In this document: piece by piece, positions 20,226 through 29,045 of the stretch
How the letters are laid out: each line of letters begins with the position of its first letter
How positions within the stretch are numbered: position 1 is the first letter of the stretch
From: Paracoccaceae bacterium
GTDB lineage: Bacteria; Pseudomonadota; Alphaproteobacteria; Rhodobacterales; Rhodobacteraceae
Assembly: GCA_013003075.1 (NCBI GenBank)
Contig: JABDLJ010000027.1
Location: 1 to 64,000 of the forward strand
DNA: 64,000 nucleotides
Direction of reading: 5' to 3'
The notes under the pieces: generated by a model
What the model was told of the DNA's origin: nothing
What the model saw: the letters and a program-made list of their open reading frames with translations, nothing else
The model's database searches: none
Position numbers and translations under genes: made by a program

Positions 20226-20914
20226 ATTGCGTCAGTGTCCAGTTCGCTCGCGCCGGTCGCAAGACGATAAAGCATATCGACATGGGCGTCGACGGCGTCA
20301 ATGACCCGGTAGCCGGGATCGTGGCCCTCGAAGGCGACGCCAAGGTCGGTTCCGGCCAGTACGATCGCCTCGGCGCCGCGCGCGATCATCGCGCGGCCGG
20401 CCTGAAAGAAGAACTCGCGCCGGCCGGCGGGGCAGTCCCCGGTCATGGCGGTTTCGAGATAGGCCTGGCCCACCGCGTCGAAATCGTCTTCGGGAACCAG
20501 CGCGGCGGTTTGCTTGAGGTGTCCGAAAAGCCGCGATTGCATCGCCGAGACCGTGCCGAGAAGGCCGATGGTGCCAAGGCCTTCTGCCGCGGCATAGCTG
20601 TCGACCGCGCCCGGCGCGCTGATCAGCGGCAGCGGCGAGATCGCGCGGGTTTCCTCTTCGCAAAAGCTGCCGCCGATCGAGGTGATGGCAATCGCGTCGG
20701 CCCCGGCTGCGGCAAGCCGCTGGATCAGCGGGGCATAGACGCGGGCCTGCGCGTCGCGGCGGTCAGCGCGAAGATTGGCGACAAGCGTCGCGATCTCGGC
20801 ATGCACGATCGTCAGATCAAGCGCCGCGCCGCCCTGGCGCGCCCGCGTCGTCAGCTTGCTGTAATAGCTGAGGGTCGCGGCCGGGCCGATGCCGCCGATC
20901 AGGCCTATATGCAT
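20222..20914 (-). CDS. Asp/Glu racemase-superfamily protein lacking both catalytic cysteines
   Basis: 230 residues with the aspartate/glutamate racemase fold: [12 protein letters not shown] at the start, the repeated domain joins, and the late [10 protein letters not shown]. In active racemases the two catalytic cysteines sit in C-N-T and G-C-T-E motifs. Here the equivalents read T78-S-I and A-G188-T-D, so both cysteines are gone; the protein's only cysteines (in GGSFCEEE and TGDCPAG) are elsewhere. It lies between cobS and cobT and overlaps cobT by 4 nt. Catalysis by the usual two-base route is therefore unlikely; a non-racemase role is inferred. Confidence 0.82.
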   Translation of the reverse strand: MHIGLIGGIGPAATLSYYSKLTTRARQGGAALDLTIVHAEIATLVANLRADRRDAQARVYAPLIQRLAAAGADAIAITSIGGSFCEEETRAISPLPLISAPGAVDSYAAAEGLGTIGLLGTVSAMQSRLFGHLKQTAALVPEDDFDAVGQAYLETAMTGDCPAGRREFFFQAGRAMIARGAEAIVLAGTDLGVAFEGHDPGYRVIDAVDAHVDMLYRLATGASELDTDAI

Positions 20915-21008
20915 GGGTTCACTCGCGTATTCCGGACGCCCCGGTCCTGTGCGCCGGGCTGGCCCGCCTGCGCGGGGCCGGCCGGCGGGACTGGCAGGCG
21001 CGCGCCCG

Positions 21009-21995
21009 TCACCCCAGGCTCATGCTGGCCGCGCTTTCGGGCAGCTCTTCGTCAAAGCAGCGCTGGTAGAATTCTGCGACGGTCTGGCGTTCCAGCTCGT
21101 CGCATTTGTTGAGGAACGTCAGGCGGAAGGAATAGCCCACGTCGCGGAAGATCTGAGCGTTCTGGGCCCAGGCGATGACGGTCCGCGGGCTCATCACGGT
21201 GGACAGATCCCCGTTCATGAACGCGGTGCGCGACAGGTCCGCGACGGTGACCATCTGGCTGACAATCTTGCGGCCCGAGGCGTTGTTGTACTGCGGCACC
21301 TTGGCCAGCACGATGGCGGCCTCGGCGTCGTGGCTGAGATAGTTCAGGGTGGCGACCAGCGACCAGCGGTCCATCTGTCCCTGGTTGATCTGCTGGGTGC
21401 CGTGGTAGAGCCCCGTGGTGTCGCCAAGCCCGACCGTGTTGGCGGTGGCAAAGAGGCGGAAATAGGGGTGCGGCTCGATCACCTCGTTCTGGTCGAGCAG
21501 CGTCAGCTTTCCGTCCACTTCCAGCACCCGCTGGATCACGAACATCACGTCGGCGCGGCCGGCGTCGTATTCATCAAAGACAATCGCGGTGGGGTTGCGC
21601 AGCGCCCAGGGCAGGATGCCTTCCTGGAACTCGGTGACCTGCACCCCGTCGCGCAGCTTGATGGCGTCCTTGCCGATCAGGTCGATGCGGCTGATGTGGC
21701 TGTCGAGGTTGACGCGAACGCACGGCCAGTTGAGGCGGGCGGCGACCTGCTCGATATGCGTCGATTTGCCAGTGCCGTGATAGCCCTGGATCATCACCCG
21801 GCGGTTATGGGTGAAGCCGGCGAGGATCGCGAGCGTGGTGTCGGGGTCGAACTTGTAGGTGCTGTCGAAGGCGGGCACGCGCTCGGTCGTGTCGGCAAAG
21901 CCCTTGACGACCATGTCGCTGTCGATGCCAAACGTGTCTCTGACCGAGATCTCCTCGGTTGGTTTCATACCCAAATCCATGCTTCCGTCCGCCAT
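21009..21995 (-). CDS. cobS: Cobaltochelatase subunit CobS
   Basis: AAA+ ATPase subunit that powers CobN-dependent cobalt insertion with CobT. It is 328 residues, the normal size. Walker A is GYHGTGKS near residue 70, Walker B is IVFDEYDAG, and sensor-1 is [12 protein letters not shown]. The N-terminal region fits the family ([16 protein letters not shown]). It is the first gene of the minus-strand block cobS - racemase-like - cobT - M24 peptidase; 94 nt separate it from the racemase-like gene. Confidence 0.96.
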   Translation of the reverse strand: MADGSMDLGMKPTEEISVRDTFGIDSDMVVKGFADTTERVPAFDSTYKFDPDTTLAILAGFTHNRRVMIQGYHGTGKSTHIEQVAARLNWPCVRVNLDSHISRIDLIGKDAIKLRDGVQVTEFQEGILPWALRNPTAIVFDEYDAGRADVMFVIQRVLEVDGKLTLLDQNEVIEPHPYFRLFATANTVGLGDTTGLYHGTQQINQGQMDRWSLVATLNYLSHDAEAAIVLAKVPQYNNASGRKIVSQMVTVADLSRTAFMNGDLSTVMSPRTVIAWAQNAQIFRDVGYSFRLTFLNKCDELERQTVAEFYQRCFDEELPESAASMSLG

Positions 21996-22216
21996 CTGTC
22001 ACCTGTGAGCTTTTGGCCCGCCACGCGGGCGCGATACCGATTGCAACATATTGCGGCAAAGGGCAAGGGAAAGGCCGGAGTTCCGCTTTGCCGCCGGCGA
22101 TGAGCGGTTTGCGCTTGGCGCGCCGGATGCCGCCCGGTTTGGTGATCGCAGCCACGCGCCCGCCTCGGCGTTCTTGGCTGCACATTGGGGTGGTCATCCT
22201 TGGCCGGGCCGCGTGC

Positions 22217-22849
22217 CTAGCCTTGGAAGTGGCGGCTGATCTTGATCTGGTCCCAAGCCCAGACGACCTCTTGCAGTCGGTCCTCATCCTGCCGGTTGCC
22301 GCCGTTCATGTCGGGGTGAAGATCCTTGACCAGGCTTTTGTATTGCTTGCGGATCTCGGCCTTGGTCCAGTGATCGCGCGCCTCCAGTATGTCAAGCGCG
22401 CGGCGCTCGGTCGGAGGCAGCTTGCGGGTGCCGGTGATCGACTTGCCGGGGTTTTGCGTCGCATTCGCGCCAAGGATCTGGTGCGGGTCATCGACGCCCA
22501 GCCGCGACCAGGCGCGCTGCTCTTCGCCGGCTTTGCCGAAGGGCTTGGTGGGCCGGTCCCAGACGCGGTCCTTGTCGATTTGCGCTTCGAACTGCTCTTC
22601 GGTCGCGCCGTTGAAGAAGTTCCATTTCAAATTGTACTCGCGCACGTGGTCCTTGCAGAACCAGTAGTAGTCGTCGAGCGTGTCGGGCGATTTGGGCGCG
22701 CGGTACTGACCGGTCTCCTGGCAGCCGGGATGCTCGCAGGCGCGCTGCGAGGTTTCGAACGCTCCGGACATGCCGCGCTTGGTGCGCGAGCGCTTTTTCT
22801 TGTCCGAGGACACCCGGATATCAAAACCAAAGGGATCGTTCTTGTTCAT
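22217..22849 (-). CDS. J-domain protein (DnaJ-like)
   Basis: 210 residues with a C-terminal J domain (about 145-205): the helix before KQYKSLVKDLHPDMNGG contains the HPD tripeptide that stimulates Hsp70 ATPase. The N-terminal two-thirds is specific to this group and holds a possible metal-binding set (CEHPGC and WFCKDHVREYN). It is a cytosolic co-chaperone of unknown client. It is separated from cobS by about 220 nt and read in the same direction. Confidence 0.9.
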   Translation of the reverse strand: MNKNDPFGFDIRVSSDKKKRSRTKRGMSGAFETSQRACEHPGCQETGQYRAPKSPDTLDDYYWFCKDHVREYNLKWNFFNGATEEQFEAQIDKDRVWDRPTKPFGKAGEEQRAWSRLGVDDPHQILGANATQNPGKSITGTRKLPPTERRALDILEARDHWTKAEIRKQYKSLVKDLHPDMNGGNRQDEDRLQEVVWAWDQIKISRHFQG

Positions 22850-22923
22850 ACCAGTACCTTTTCGACTCGGCGCAGTGAGTTTAATGTGTTGTGTTCAAGA
22901 TAGAAGGGGTCAGGTGCCTAAAA

Positions 22924-23181
22924 ATGCCGATTGCTGAGCAAATGGAACAAAAGCTGCGCGAGGCGTTTGCGCCGCGGACGCTTGAAATCGTCGATGATAG
23001 CGAACAGCACCGGGGCCATGCGGGGTTTCGCGAGGGCGGCGAGAGCCACTTTCAGGTGCGTATCGAGGCCGAAGCCTTTGCGCCGATGAGCCGGATCGAG
23101 CGGCACCGCGCTGTGCACAAGGCGCTTGGCGGCGACATCGTGGGCCGCATTCACGCGTTGGAGCTGAAGATCGGCGCCTAG
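22924..23181 (+). CDS. BolA family protein
   Basis: 85 residues from ATG 22924; an earlier in-frame start at 22891 adds residues outside the family. It shows the single BolA/KH-like fold: IEQ-type N-terminal helix, DDSEQHRGHAGF (the HxGH-type motif of BolA partners of monothiol glutaredoxins), FxVRIEAEAF, and the RIERHRAVHKALG helix. BolA proteins handle Fe-S clusters with glutaredoxins. It is divergent from the J-domain gene. Confidence 0.93.
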   Translation: MPIAEQMEQKLREAFAPRTLEIVDDSEQHRGHAGFREGGESHFQVRIEAEAFAPMSRIERHRAVHKALGGDIVGRIHALELKIGA

Positions 23182-23193
23182 CGGGGCGGGGCG

Positions 23194-23583
23194 CTATTCG
23201 GCGGCCAGGTTGCGCGAGCGTTCAGAGGCGGGCGGCACATCCTTGCTGGCCGAGCCGAGCCGCGGGGCGGCATGGTCGACCGCCGGCTTGACCGCGGGCG
23301 CCTCGCGACCGTCGCCCGTCACGCGCGGCGTGTTCTCTGTCTGCGCGCTTTCGCCCACGGTGCGGCGAAAGATCATCACATCGACTTCGCTGCTCCGGGC
23401 CTTTCCGAAGGTCCGGCGTTCCTCGTAGGTGAGGGTGTCGAGCCCCTGGTATTCCCAGCCGTCGCGGCCCAGCTCGTTCATCTGAGCGGTCAGCGCGTGC
23501 AAGAAGCGCGCCTGGGCGCCCTTCACCCCGGAGACGCGCACAGCGCGCGTCGGTGCGGGAACGGTCTTGTATTCGTAGCGCAT
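23194..23583 (-). CDS. DUF4177 domain protein
   Basis: 129 residues. The N-terminal 70 resemble DUF4177 (MRYEYKTVPAP, then MNELGRDGWEYQGL and VMIFRR), a small alpha/beta domain with no known activity. The C-terminal 55 residues are polar and probably disordered (rich in Ala, Pro, Glu, Lys). It ends 12 nt from the bolA stop in convergent orientation. Confidence 0.75.
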   Translation of the reverse strand: MRYEYKTVPAPTRAVRVSGVKGAQARFLHALTAQMNELGRDGWEYQGLDTLTYEERRTFGKARSSEVDVMIFRRTVGESAQTENTPRVTGDGREAPAVKPAVDHAAPRLGSASKDVPPASERSRNLAAE

Positions 23584-23923
23584 GAAATCGGTCCATCCTG
23601 GCGACGCAGTGTGTGGCAGTATCTAGGCGCTTTGGGCCGGCTCGCCAAGGCCCCAACCGGCACGTTGGCGGATTATCGCGCCCGGCGCCGGGTACGGTTT
23701 GGATCGGCGGATTCTTGCGTGATTCTCTTTTGCCGGAATTCTGGAATGGTTTACGAAACCTGAACGATCCCTGAAAATTCGCAAAGACTGTTGCACATTT
23801 TTCAGTCAAAACCCCTGCGATTCCGGCTAAAAAGACTAAAATCTGGTTAAATCTAGTTGAGAATGTGACGTTCTCTGGTACCAATAAGACAGGGTAAGAG
23901 TAACCATCCTTAAGGGGGATAAA
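23584..23923. other. AT-rich upstream region of the VPLPA-CTERM gene
   Basis: 340 nt without a gene. From about 23755 the base composition falls well below the surroundings, with runs such as TTAAATCTAG, and a 5-bp inverted repeat GAGAA / TTCTC at 23859-23875. A strong ribosome site AAGGGGG lies 7 nt before ATG 23924. The region likely holds the promoter and regulatory sites of the secreted protein, but no -35/-10 pair is clear. Confidence 0.5.
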
Positions 23924-24616
23924 ATGAAATTTACATCTTTCGTCGTTGCTGGGGCAATGGTGTGCGCTGCATCCGCCGCTTCCGCAATGACACTCGACTT
24001 CGAAGGCTATATCGACAACGTGTCGGGCGAATTTGGCGCTGACACGTCCGTCCAAGATGGGACCTACGTTCCGATCGAGACGTACTTCAATGGTGTGCTT
24101 GGGAATGCCGCAGATGGCGTGACCGGGGACAACGAGGATGTTGTTGCGTATTTCGACGGTAACGGGGCCGGCGTTGGCGTGTGCCACGTTGGTGTCGATG
24201 CGGATCTGCAGTGCAAACGCAACAACGACGACAACATCACGGGCTTGGTCCTGGACGGGGAAGCAGACGAAATGCTTGCCATGTACTGGGACGTGGACGT
24301 GACGATCAACGAGATCGGCTTCCGCGGTGAAAACCATCCCTATGACAGCTTCGACGATGGCGATCTGCTGGACATCTCGTTCGACCAGGGCGCGTCGTGG
24401 GGCACCTACAACCTGTCGACCGTTCGTTTCGGTGACACTCTGGACGTAGGCGGCATCGACGTTGCGGCCGGCACTCAGGTGTGGTTCGCCTTCAACAACG
24501 AGCAATACTACGTGAGCCAGGTGGTTCTTGCACCGATCCCGCTTCCGGCTTCGGCACTGCTGCTGCTGGCCGGGGTTGGCGGACTGGGCGCAATGCGCCG
24601 CTTCCGCAAGGCCTAA
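23924..24616 (+). CDS. Secreted protein with VPLPA-CTERM sorting signal
   Basis: 230 residues. A signal peptide (MKFTSFVVAGAMVCAASAASA) leads into an acidic, Asp/Gly-rich beta-type domain with no family recognised. The C-terminus is a textbook exosortase signal: the IPLPASALLLL motif (VPLPA type), a hydrophobic stretch and the basic end MRRFRKA. Such proteins are cut and anchored or released by an exosortase, usually XrtD for VPLPA signals, and often accompany exopolysaccharide. Lower GC and codon use than neighbours hint at transfer or rapid evolution. Its own terminator follows at 24641. Confidence 0.88.
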   Translation: MKFTSFVVAGAMVCAASAASAMTLDFEGYIDNVSGEFGADTSVQDGTYVPIETYFNGVLGNAADGVTGDNEDVVAYFDGNGAGVGVCHVGVDADLQCKRNNDDNITGLVLDGEADEMLAMYWDVDVTINEIGFRGENHPYDSFDDGDLLDISFDQGASWGTYNLSTVRFGDTLDVGGIDVAAGTQVWFAFNNEQYYVSQVVLAPIPLPASALLLLAGVGGLGAMRRFRKA

Positions 24617-24640
24617 GGCTTCGGATACAGACTTGAGAAA

Positions 24641-24663
24641 GGCGGCCTGCGGGCCGCCTTTTT
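24641..24663 (+). terminator. Intrinsic terminator after the VPLPA-CTERM gene
   Basis: Stem GGCGGCC / GGCCGCC (7 bp), 4-nt loop, five T residues. On the other strand the stem is followed by TTTC, so it may also serve the convergent gatB. Confidence 0.92.
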
Positions 24664-24709
24664 CGTTTGCGCTGAAGGGTTGCCGGGTGGCGATGGCCCG
24701 CCGGCGATC

Positions 24710-26218
24710 CTAGCCGAGCTTCTTTGAGACGATCTCGTTCACGGCCTTGGGGTTTGCCTTGCCGCCGGTGGCTTTCATCACCTGGCCCACGAACCAGCCC
24801 GCCAGCTTGGGGTTCTGCTTGGCCTTTTCCACCTGCGCGGGGTTCTCGGCGATGATCTTGTCGACCGCCGCCTCGATGGCGCCGGTGTCTGTGACCTGTT
24901 TCATGCCGCGCGCCTCGACGATCTCGGCAGGCTCGCCGCCCTCGGTGTAGACGATCTCGAAGACGTCCTTTGCGATCTTGCCGGATATGTCACCCGTCGA
25001 GATCAGATCGATGATGCCGCCAAGCTGCGCCGCGCTCATCGGGCTTTCGGTGATCAAGTGGTCTTCCTTCTTCAGACGGCCGAAAAGCTCGTTGATGACC
25101 CAGTTGGCCGCCAGCTTGCCGTCGCGGCCTTGGGCCACCTCTTCGAAGAAGGCGGCACTTTCGGCGTCGGCGGTCAGGACGCTGGCGTCGTATTCGGTCA
25201 TCCCCAGATCCAGCACGAAGCGCGCCTTCTTGGCGTCGGGCAGCTCTGGCAGGCTGGCCTTGATGTCGTCGACCCAGGCCTGCTCGATCTCAAGCGGCAG
25301 AAGATCGGGGCAGGGGAAGTAGCGATAGTCATGCGCCTCTTCCTTGGAGCGCATCGAGCGCGTCTCGCCCTTGTCGGGATCGTAAAGCCGGGTCTCCTGG
25401 TCCACCGTGCCGCCGGCCTCGACGATGCCGATCTGGCGGCGCGCCTCGTATTCGATGGCGGCCTGGATGAAGCGCATGGAGTTCATGTTCTTGATCTCGC
25501 AGCGGGTGCCCAGATGGCTGAAATCCTGGGTCTCCTGGTAGCGCTCGTAGGCGCCGGGCGAGCAGATCGACACGTTGACGTCGGCGCGCAGGTTGCCGTT
25601 CTGCATGTTGCCGTCGCAGGTGCCCAGATAGCGCAGGATCTGCCGCAGTTTGCCGACATAGGCCGCCGCCTCTTCGGGGCCGCGGATGTCGGGGCGGCTG
25701 ACGATTTCCATCAGCGCAACGCCGGTGCGGTTGAGGTCGACAAAGGACATCGCCGGGTCCATGTCGTGGATCGACTTGCCGGCGTCCTGCTCCAGGTGGA
25801 TGCGCTCGATGCGCACCTTGCGGGCGATGCCGGGACCCATGTCGACCAGGATTTCGCCCTCGCCGACGATCGGATGATACAGCTGGCTGATCTGGTAACC
25901 CTGCGGCAGGTCGGGATAGAAATAGTTCTTGCGGTCGAAGGCCGAGGTCAGGTTGATCTCGGCATTGAGCCCCAGCCCGGTGCGCACCGCCTGCTCGATG
26001 CAGAACTCGTTGATCACCGGCAGCATTCCCGGCATCGCGGCATCGACGAAAGAGACGTTGGAATTGGGTTCTGCGCCGAAGGCTGTGGAGGCGCCGGAGA
26101 AGAGCTTGGCGTTCGAGGCGACCTGCGCGTGCACTTCCAGACCGATCACCAGCTCCCAGTCCTGCTTGGCACCGGCGATGACTTTCGGCTTCGGGGTCTC
26201 GTAGGTCAGATCGAGCAT
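24710..26218 (-). CDS. gatB: Asp-tRNA(Asn)/Glu-tRNA(Gln) amidotransferase subunit B
   Basis: Subunit of GatCAB that amidates mischarged Glu-tRNA(Gln) and Asp-tRNA(Asn). At 502 residues it has the normal length. The cradle domain begins [12 protein letters not shown] and has the signature [17 protein letters not shown] (here [17 protein letters not shown]), and the C-terminal YqeY-like tail domain ends in [14 protein letters not shown]. GatA and GatC are not adjacent, which is common. Confidence 0.97.
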   Translation of the reverse strand: MLDLTYETPKPKVIAGAKQDWELVIGLEVHAQVASNAKLFSGASTAFGAEPNSNVSFVDAAMPGMLPVINEFCIEQAVRTGLGLNAEINLTSAFDRKNYFYPDLPQGYQISQLYHPIVGEGEILVDMGPGIARKVRIERIHLEQDAGKSIHDMDPAMSFVDLNRTGVALMEIVSRPDIRGPEEAAAYVGKLRQILRYLGTCDGNMQNGNLRADVNVSICSPGAYERYQETQDFSHLGTRCEIKNMNSMRFIQAAIEYEARRQIGIVEAGGTVDQETRLYDPDKGETRSMRSKEEAHDYRYFPCPDLLPLEIEQAWVDDIKASLPELPDAKKARFVLDLGMTEYDASVLTADAESAAFFEEVAQGRDGKLAANWVINELFGRLKKEDHLITESPMSAAQLGGIIDLISTGDISGKIAKDVFEIVYTEGGEPAEIVEARGMKQVTDTGAIEAAVDKIIAENPAQVEKAKQNPKLAGWFVGQVMKATGGKANPKAVNEIVSKKLG

Positions 26219-26391
26219 GGGCGGGGTTCCATCGGGTTTGTCTAAAGCCCGGTTCTAGGCGAGCCGAGCGGGGGCGGCAAGATGCGACAGGCGCGCGGCA
26301 AATCGCCGGATTATGTCAGGGGGCTTGCGCAGGCGGGGGCCTTGCGGGCATTCTGGCGCCGCACGTGGGGGTGTCTTGGCGGAGCTGTGAC

Positions 26392-27033
26392 ATGAGCCGG
26401 ACCTCCTCTCTTATCCTTGGGCTTTTCCTGGGCGCTGTGGGGCTTGTCAGCTGCGGGCACGGCCCGGCGCCGACCGATGCGCCCAAAGTGGTGGCGCGCC
26501 GGACGTTACCGCAAGAGGCGCTGGTGCCGGCGGTGCAGCCCGCCGCGCAATGGGATTTCAAGCCACAAGGGATCGTCTGGACCAATGCCGCGCTGGCGGC
26601 GCTGGAGGGGCATGCCCAGCCGCTGGTCAAGGTCACGCCGGCGGATGTGACCGAGTATTGTCCGGCCTACCCCGAGGCAAGCCCCAGCCGGCGGCGCGCC
26701 TTCTGGGTGGGGCTGATCTCGGCGCTGGCCGGCCATGAAAGCACCTGGCGGCCCAAGGTTTCGGGCGGCGACGGGCGCTGGCACGGGCTTTTGCAGATCT
26801 CGCCGGCCACGGCAAAGGGCTATGGTTGCCGGGCGACCAGCGCCGAGGCCCTGAAATCAGGGCCGGCGAACCTGTCTTGCGGTTTGCGCATCATGGCCGA
26901 GACGGTGCCGCGCGATGGCGTCATCTCGCGCGGGCGTGGCGGGATCGCCGCCGACTGGGGCCCCTTCGTGCAACAGCGCAAGCGGGACGCGATGGCCGAG
27001 TGGACGCGGGGGCAGAGCTACTGCCGGGACTAA
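26392..27033 (+). CDS. Lipoprotein with lytic-transglycosylase (SLT-like) domain
   Basis: 213 residues from ATG 26392 (GGAG upstream). A lipoprotein signal peptide ends in the lipobox LVSC near residue 21. The C-terminal domain shows an SLT-like pattern: ISALAGHESTWRP, where the glutamate fits the catalytic acid, then GLLQISPATAKGYGC and a cysteine pair. It probably trims peptidoglycan from the periplasmic face. The similarity to known SLT families is short, so activity is inferred. Confidence 0.75.
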   Translation: MSRTSSLILGLFLGAVGLVSCGHGPAPTDAPKVVARRTLPQEALVPAVQPAAQWDFKPQGIVWTNAALAALEGHAQPLVKVTPADVTEYCPAYPEASPSRRRAFWVGLISALAGHESTWRPKVSGGDGRWHGLLQISPATAKGYGCRATSAEALKSGPANLSCGLRIMAETVPRDGVISRGRGGIAADWGPFVQQRKRDAMAEWTRGQSYCRD

Positions 27034-27192
27034 CGGCGCTGCGGTGTCTGCGGACAGGCGCGCCGATCCGTGCTATGCTCGGCACTGCACGGGGGGTGGT
27101 GGGGCCGGATTTTTTGGTTGGATTTCAGATATAACGGTAATGAGTGCGGCACGCTGGCGCCCGGCTGATCAAAATCAGAAGGGGGATTATTC

Positions 27193-27525
27193 ATGCCAAT
27201 GTATCTTTTCAGAGCCAAGTATTCGGTGGCCGCGATCAAGGCGATGGTCGACAAGCCGCAGGACCGCGAGCCGCCGGCGCGCAAGCTGATCGAGGCGGCG
27301 GGCGGCAAGATGCATCATTTGTTCTTTGCATTTTCCGAAGATGACGCGTTCGTGCTGATCGAGGCACCCAGCGACGAGGCGATGGCGGGGATTGCCCTGA
27401 CCGTCGCGGCATCGGGTGCGTTCTCGGGCGGCTCGACAACCAAGCTGATGAGCGCGCAAGAGGCCATGAAGGCAATGGAAACGGCGCATGAGCTGACCAA
27501 GAGCTACGTGCCCGCGACCGGCTAG
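27193..27525 (+). CDS. GYD domain protein
   Basis: 110 residues covering one GYD domain, a ferredoxin-like alpha/beta fold of unknown role. Features are YLFRAKYSVAAIKAMV at the start and FAFSEDDAFVLIEAPSDEAM in the centre. It carries a ribosome site AGGGGG about 10 nt before the ATG, no signal peptide, and a strong terminator directly downstream. It is a single-gene transcript. Confidence 0.8.
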   Translation: MPMYLFRAKYSVAAIKAMVDKPQDREPPARKLIEAAGGKMHHLFFAFSEDDAFVLIEAPSDEAMAGIALTVAASGAFSGGSTTKLMSAQEAMKAMETAHELTKSYVPATG

Positions 27526-27538
27526 GACGCAAAGGCGG

Positions 27539-27571
27539 CGCGCCGGACTTTTTCGGCCCCGGCGCGTTTTT
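27539..27571 (+). terminator. Intrinsic terminator after the GYD gene
   Basis: Perfect 8-bp stem CGCGCCGG / CCGGCGCG with a 12-nt loop followed by TTTTT, 14 nt after the stop codon. Confidence 0.88.
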
Positions 27572-27632
27572 CCCTTGCGACAGCCATCGCGGGCAGCGTT
27601 CGCCGGGCCGCGGCGTTGCGACGCCGGACGGT

Positions 27633-28490
27633 CTATGCCCAGCCGGGCCGCCGTGTGCTGTCGACAAGTGAGACATTTGGCGCGTGCCGGCCGCCGAGCG
27701 CAAGCGTGGCGGCGCGCAGGACCTCGATCGCTTCGTCCGATGCGGCGGGCAGGGCGCGGGCGGCAATCGGCGCGCCGGCCGTGATGACATACGGCTGCCG
27801 GGCCTTGTTCAGCGTCTCGTGGAACAGCGTGACGTCGCGCAAGCTGGGGTGGATCCGGTCGAAGATGTAGAACAGCGCCGAGTTCCGGGCGCGGATGTTC
27901 ACCGGGATCACCGGAAGATCGTATTTGCGCGCGATCATCGCTGCCGAGGCCATCCAGGGCCGCTCGTGCAGCTTCAGGCCGCGGCGCTTGGCCAGACGAC
28001 CGGAGGGGAAGATGACGCCCAGACGGCCGGCCTTTACCGCCGCGCGCGCGGCGAGCATCGTGTCGCGCGCCTTGGCGTGGCTGCGCTTCTCGGGCCGCCA
28101 TTCGACCGGAACGATACGGTCCGAAAACTGCGGCAGGACCCGCAAGATGTCCGAATTGGCGAAAAAATAGGCGTCATCGCGGATGCCCTGCAAGGCGTGG
28201 TGCAGCATGATGCCATCGGCGATACCGGTGGGGTGGTTGGCCACCAGAAGGGCCGGGCCGCGGCGGGGGATATGGCCAAGGCCGCGCAGGCGCACATCGT
28301 GCGCCAGCAATTCGGCCATGGTGTCCATAACCTCGCCGGCCGGCGTGTATTTGAAGCTTTCCGCCAGCGCCACTGTGGTCTCGTAGCCCAAAAGCAGATC
28401 GAGCGCGGCGCGGGCGGTGCGGGCAAAGGGTTTTGACGAAAAGAGCCATGGCGCACGCTCTTCGATCAGCGGATCGATACGATCTTTCAT
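27633..28490 (-). CDS. Lysophospholipid-type acyltransferase
   Basis: 285 residues from ATG 28490, preceded by GGGGGAG. The acyltransferase core has the NHPTGIADG motif near residue 90 (the histidine is the expected catalytic base), an FPSGRLAKR block near 165, and PVIPVNI near 200. It is close to the LPLAT/hemolysin-like group that acylates lysophospholipids or ornithine lipids. It has no clear N-terminal membrane helix, so it is probably membrane-peripheral. Substrate unknown. Confidence 0.82.
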   Translation of the reverse strand: MKDRIDPLIEERAPWLFSSKPFARTARAALDLLLGYETTVALAESFKYTPAGEVMDTMAELLAHDVRLRGLGHIPRRGPALLVANHPTGIADGIMLHHALQGIRDDAYFFANSDILRVLPQFSDRIVPVEWRPEKRSHAKARDTMLAARAAVKAGRLGVIFPSGRLAKRRGLKLHERPWMASAAMIARKYDLPVIPVNIRARNSALFYIFDRIHPSLRDVTLFHETLNKARQPYVITAGAPIAARALPAASDEAIEVLRAATLALGGRHAPNVSLVDSTRRPGWA

Positions 28491-28616
28491 AGCCGACTGC
28501 TCCCCCCATGGCTGCAACAGGCCTGGGTTAAATCTAGGGATGCAGGTTTGGGTTTTCCAAATACAGAAACGGAATATGGGAAAAATCGGCGGGTCTTTGC
28601 GCGCCGGCGCGCCGGC

Positions 28617-29045
28617 TCAGAAGCTGAAAAGTGAGCGCCTGTGGGGGATGCCGCGCGCCTCAAGCGCCTGGTCCAGTACCCGTCCGCCGGGCAGGCATTC
28701 GAAGGGAACGCGTTGTTTTTCGCCGCTTTTCAGTTGCAGTGTCGCGCGTTGCGAGAAATCGAGCGAGGTCGACAGGATCGCGGTGTCGATTTCTTCGAAC
28801 GCGACGCGCCGGGCGCGGGCACCGCTTTTCCATTCGATGCCGGTCTCATCGACCCGCAAGGTGGCGACCGAGCCCTTGGCCACGTCCCAGACCGCCGGCG
28901 CGATCAGAAGGGCAAAGATGGTGATCACCAGCGGATGCGCGTCGATGCCGTAGATCAGCGCGCCAAGGCCCACCAGCGCAACGCCGATCATCGCATAGCC
29001 GAAAGGCCGGCGGGCGGGGCGGGAAAAGACCAGCGGCTCAGCCAT
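28617..29045 (-). CDS. Membrane protein with PH-like tail, unknown
   Basis: 142 residues. Two hydrophobic helices (FGYAMIGVALVGLGALIYGI and VITIFALLIAPAVWDVA) are followed by a soluble beta-rich domain (RVDETGIEWKSG, VAFEEIDTAIL) of a kind seen in bacterial PH-like proteins. It overlaps the 3' end of pepN by 8 nt and follows it on the same strand, so the two are probably co-transcribed. No named family is recognised. Confidence 0.65.
   Translation of the reverse strand: MAEPLVFSRPARRPFGYAMIGVALVGLGALIYGIDAHPLVITIFALLIAPAVWDVAKGSVATLRVDETGIEWKSGARARRVAFEEIDTAILSTSLDFSQRATLQLKSGEKQRVPFECLPGGRVLDQALEARGIPHRRSLFSF

Noticed and set aside
23847-23861. TTAA-N7-TGAG upstream of the VPLPA-CTERM gene as a CtrA box
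   Set aside because: The second half-site matches only 2 of 4 positions of TTAA.
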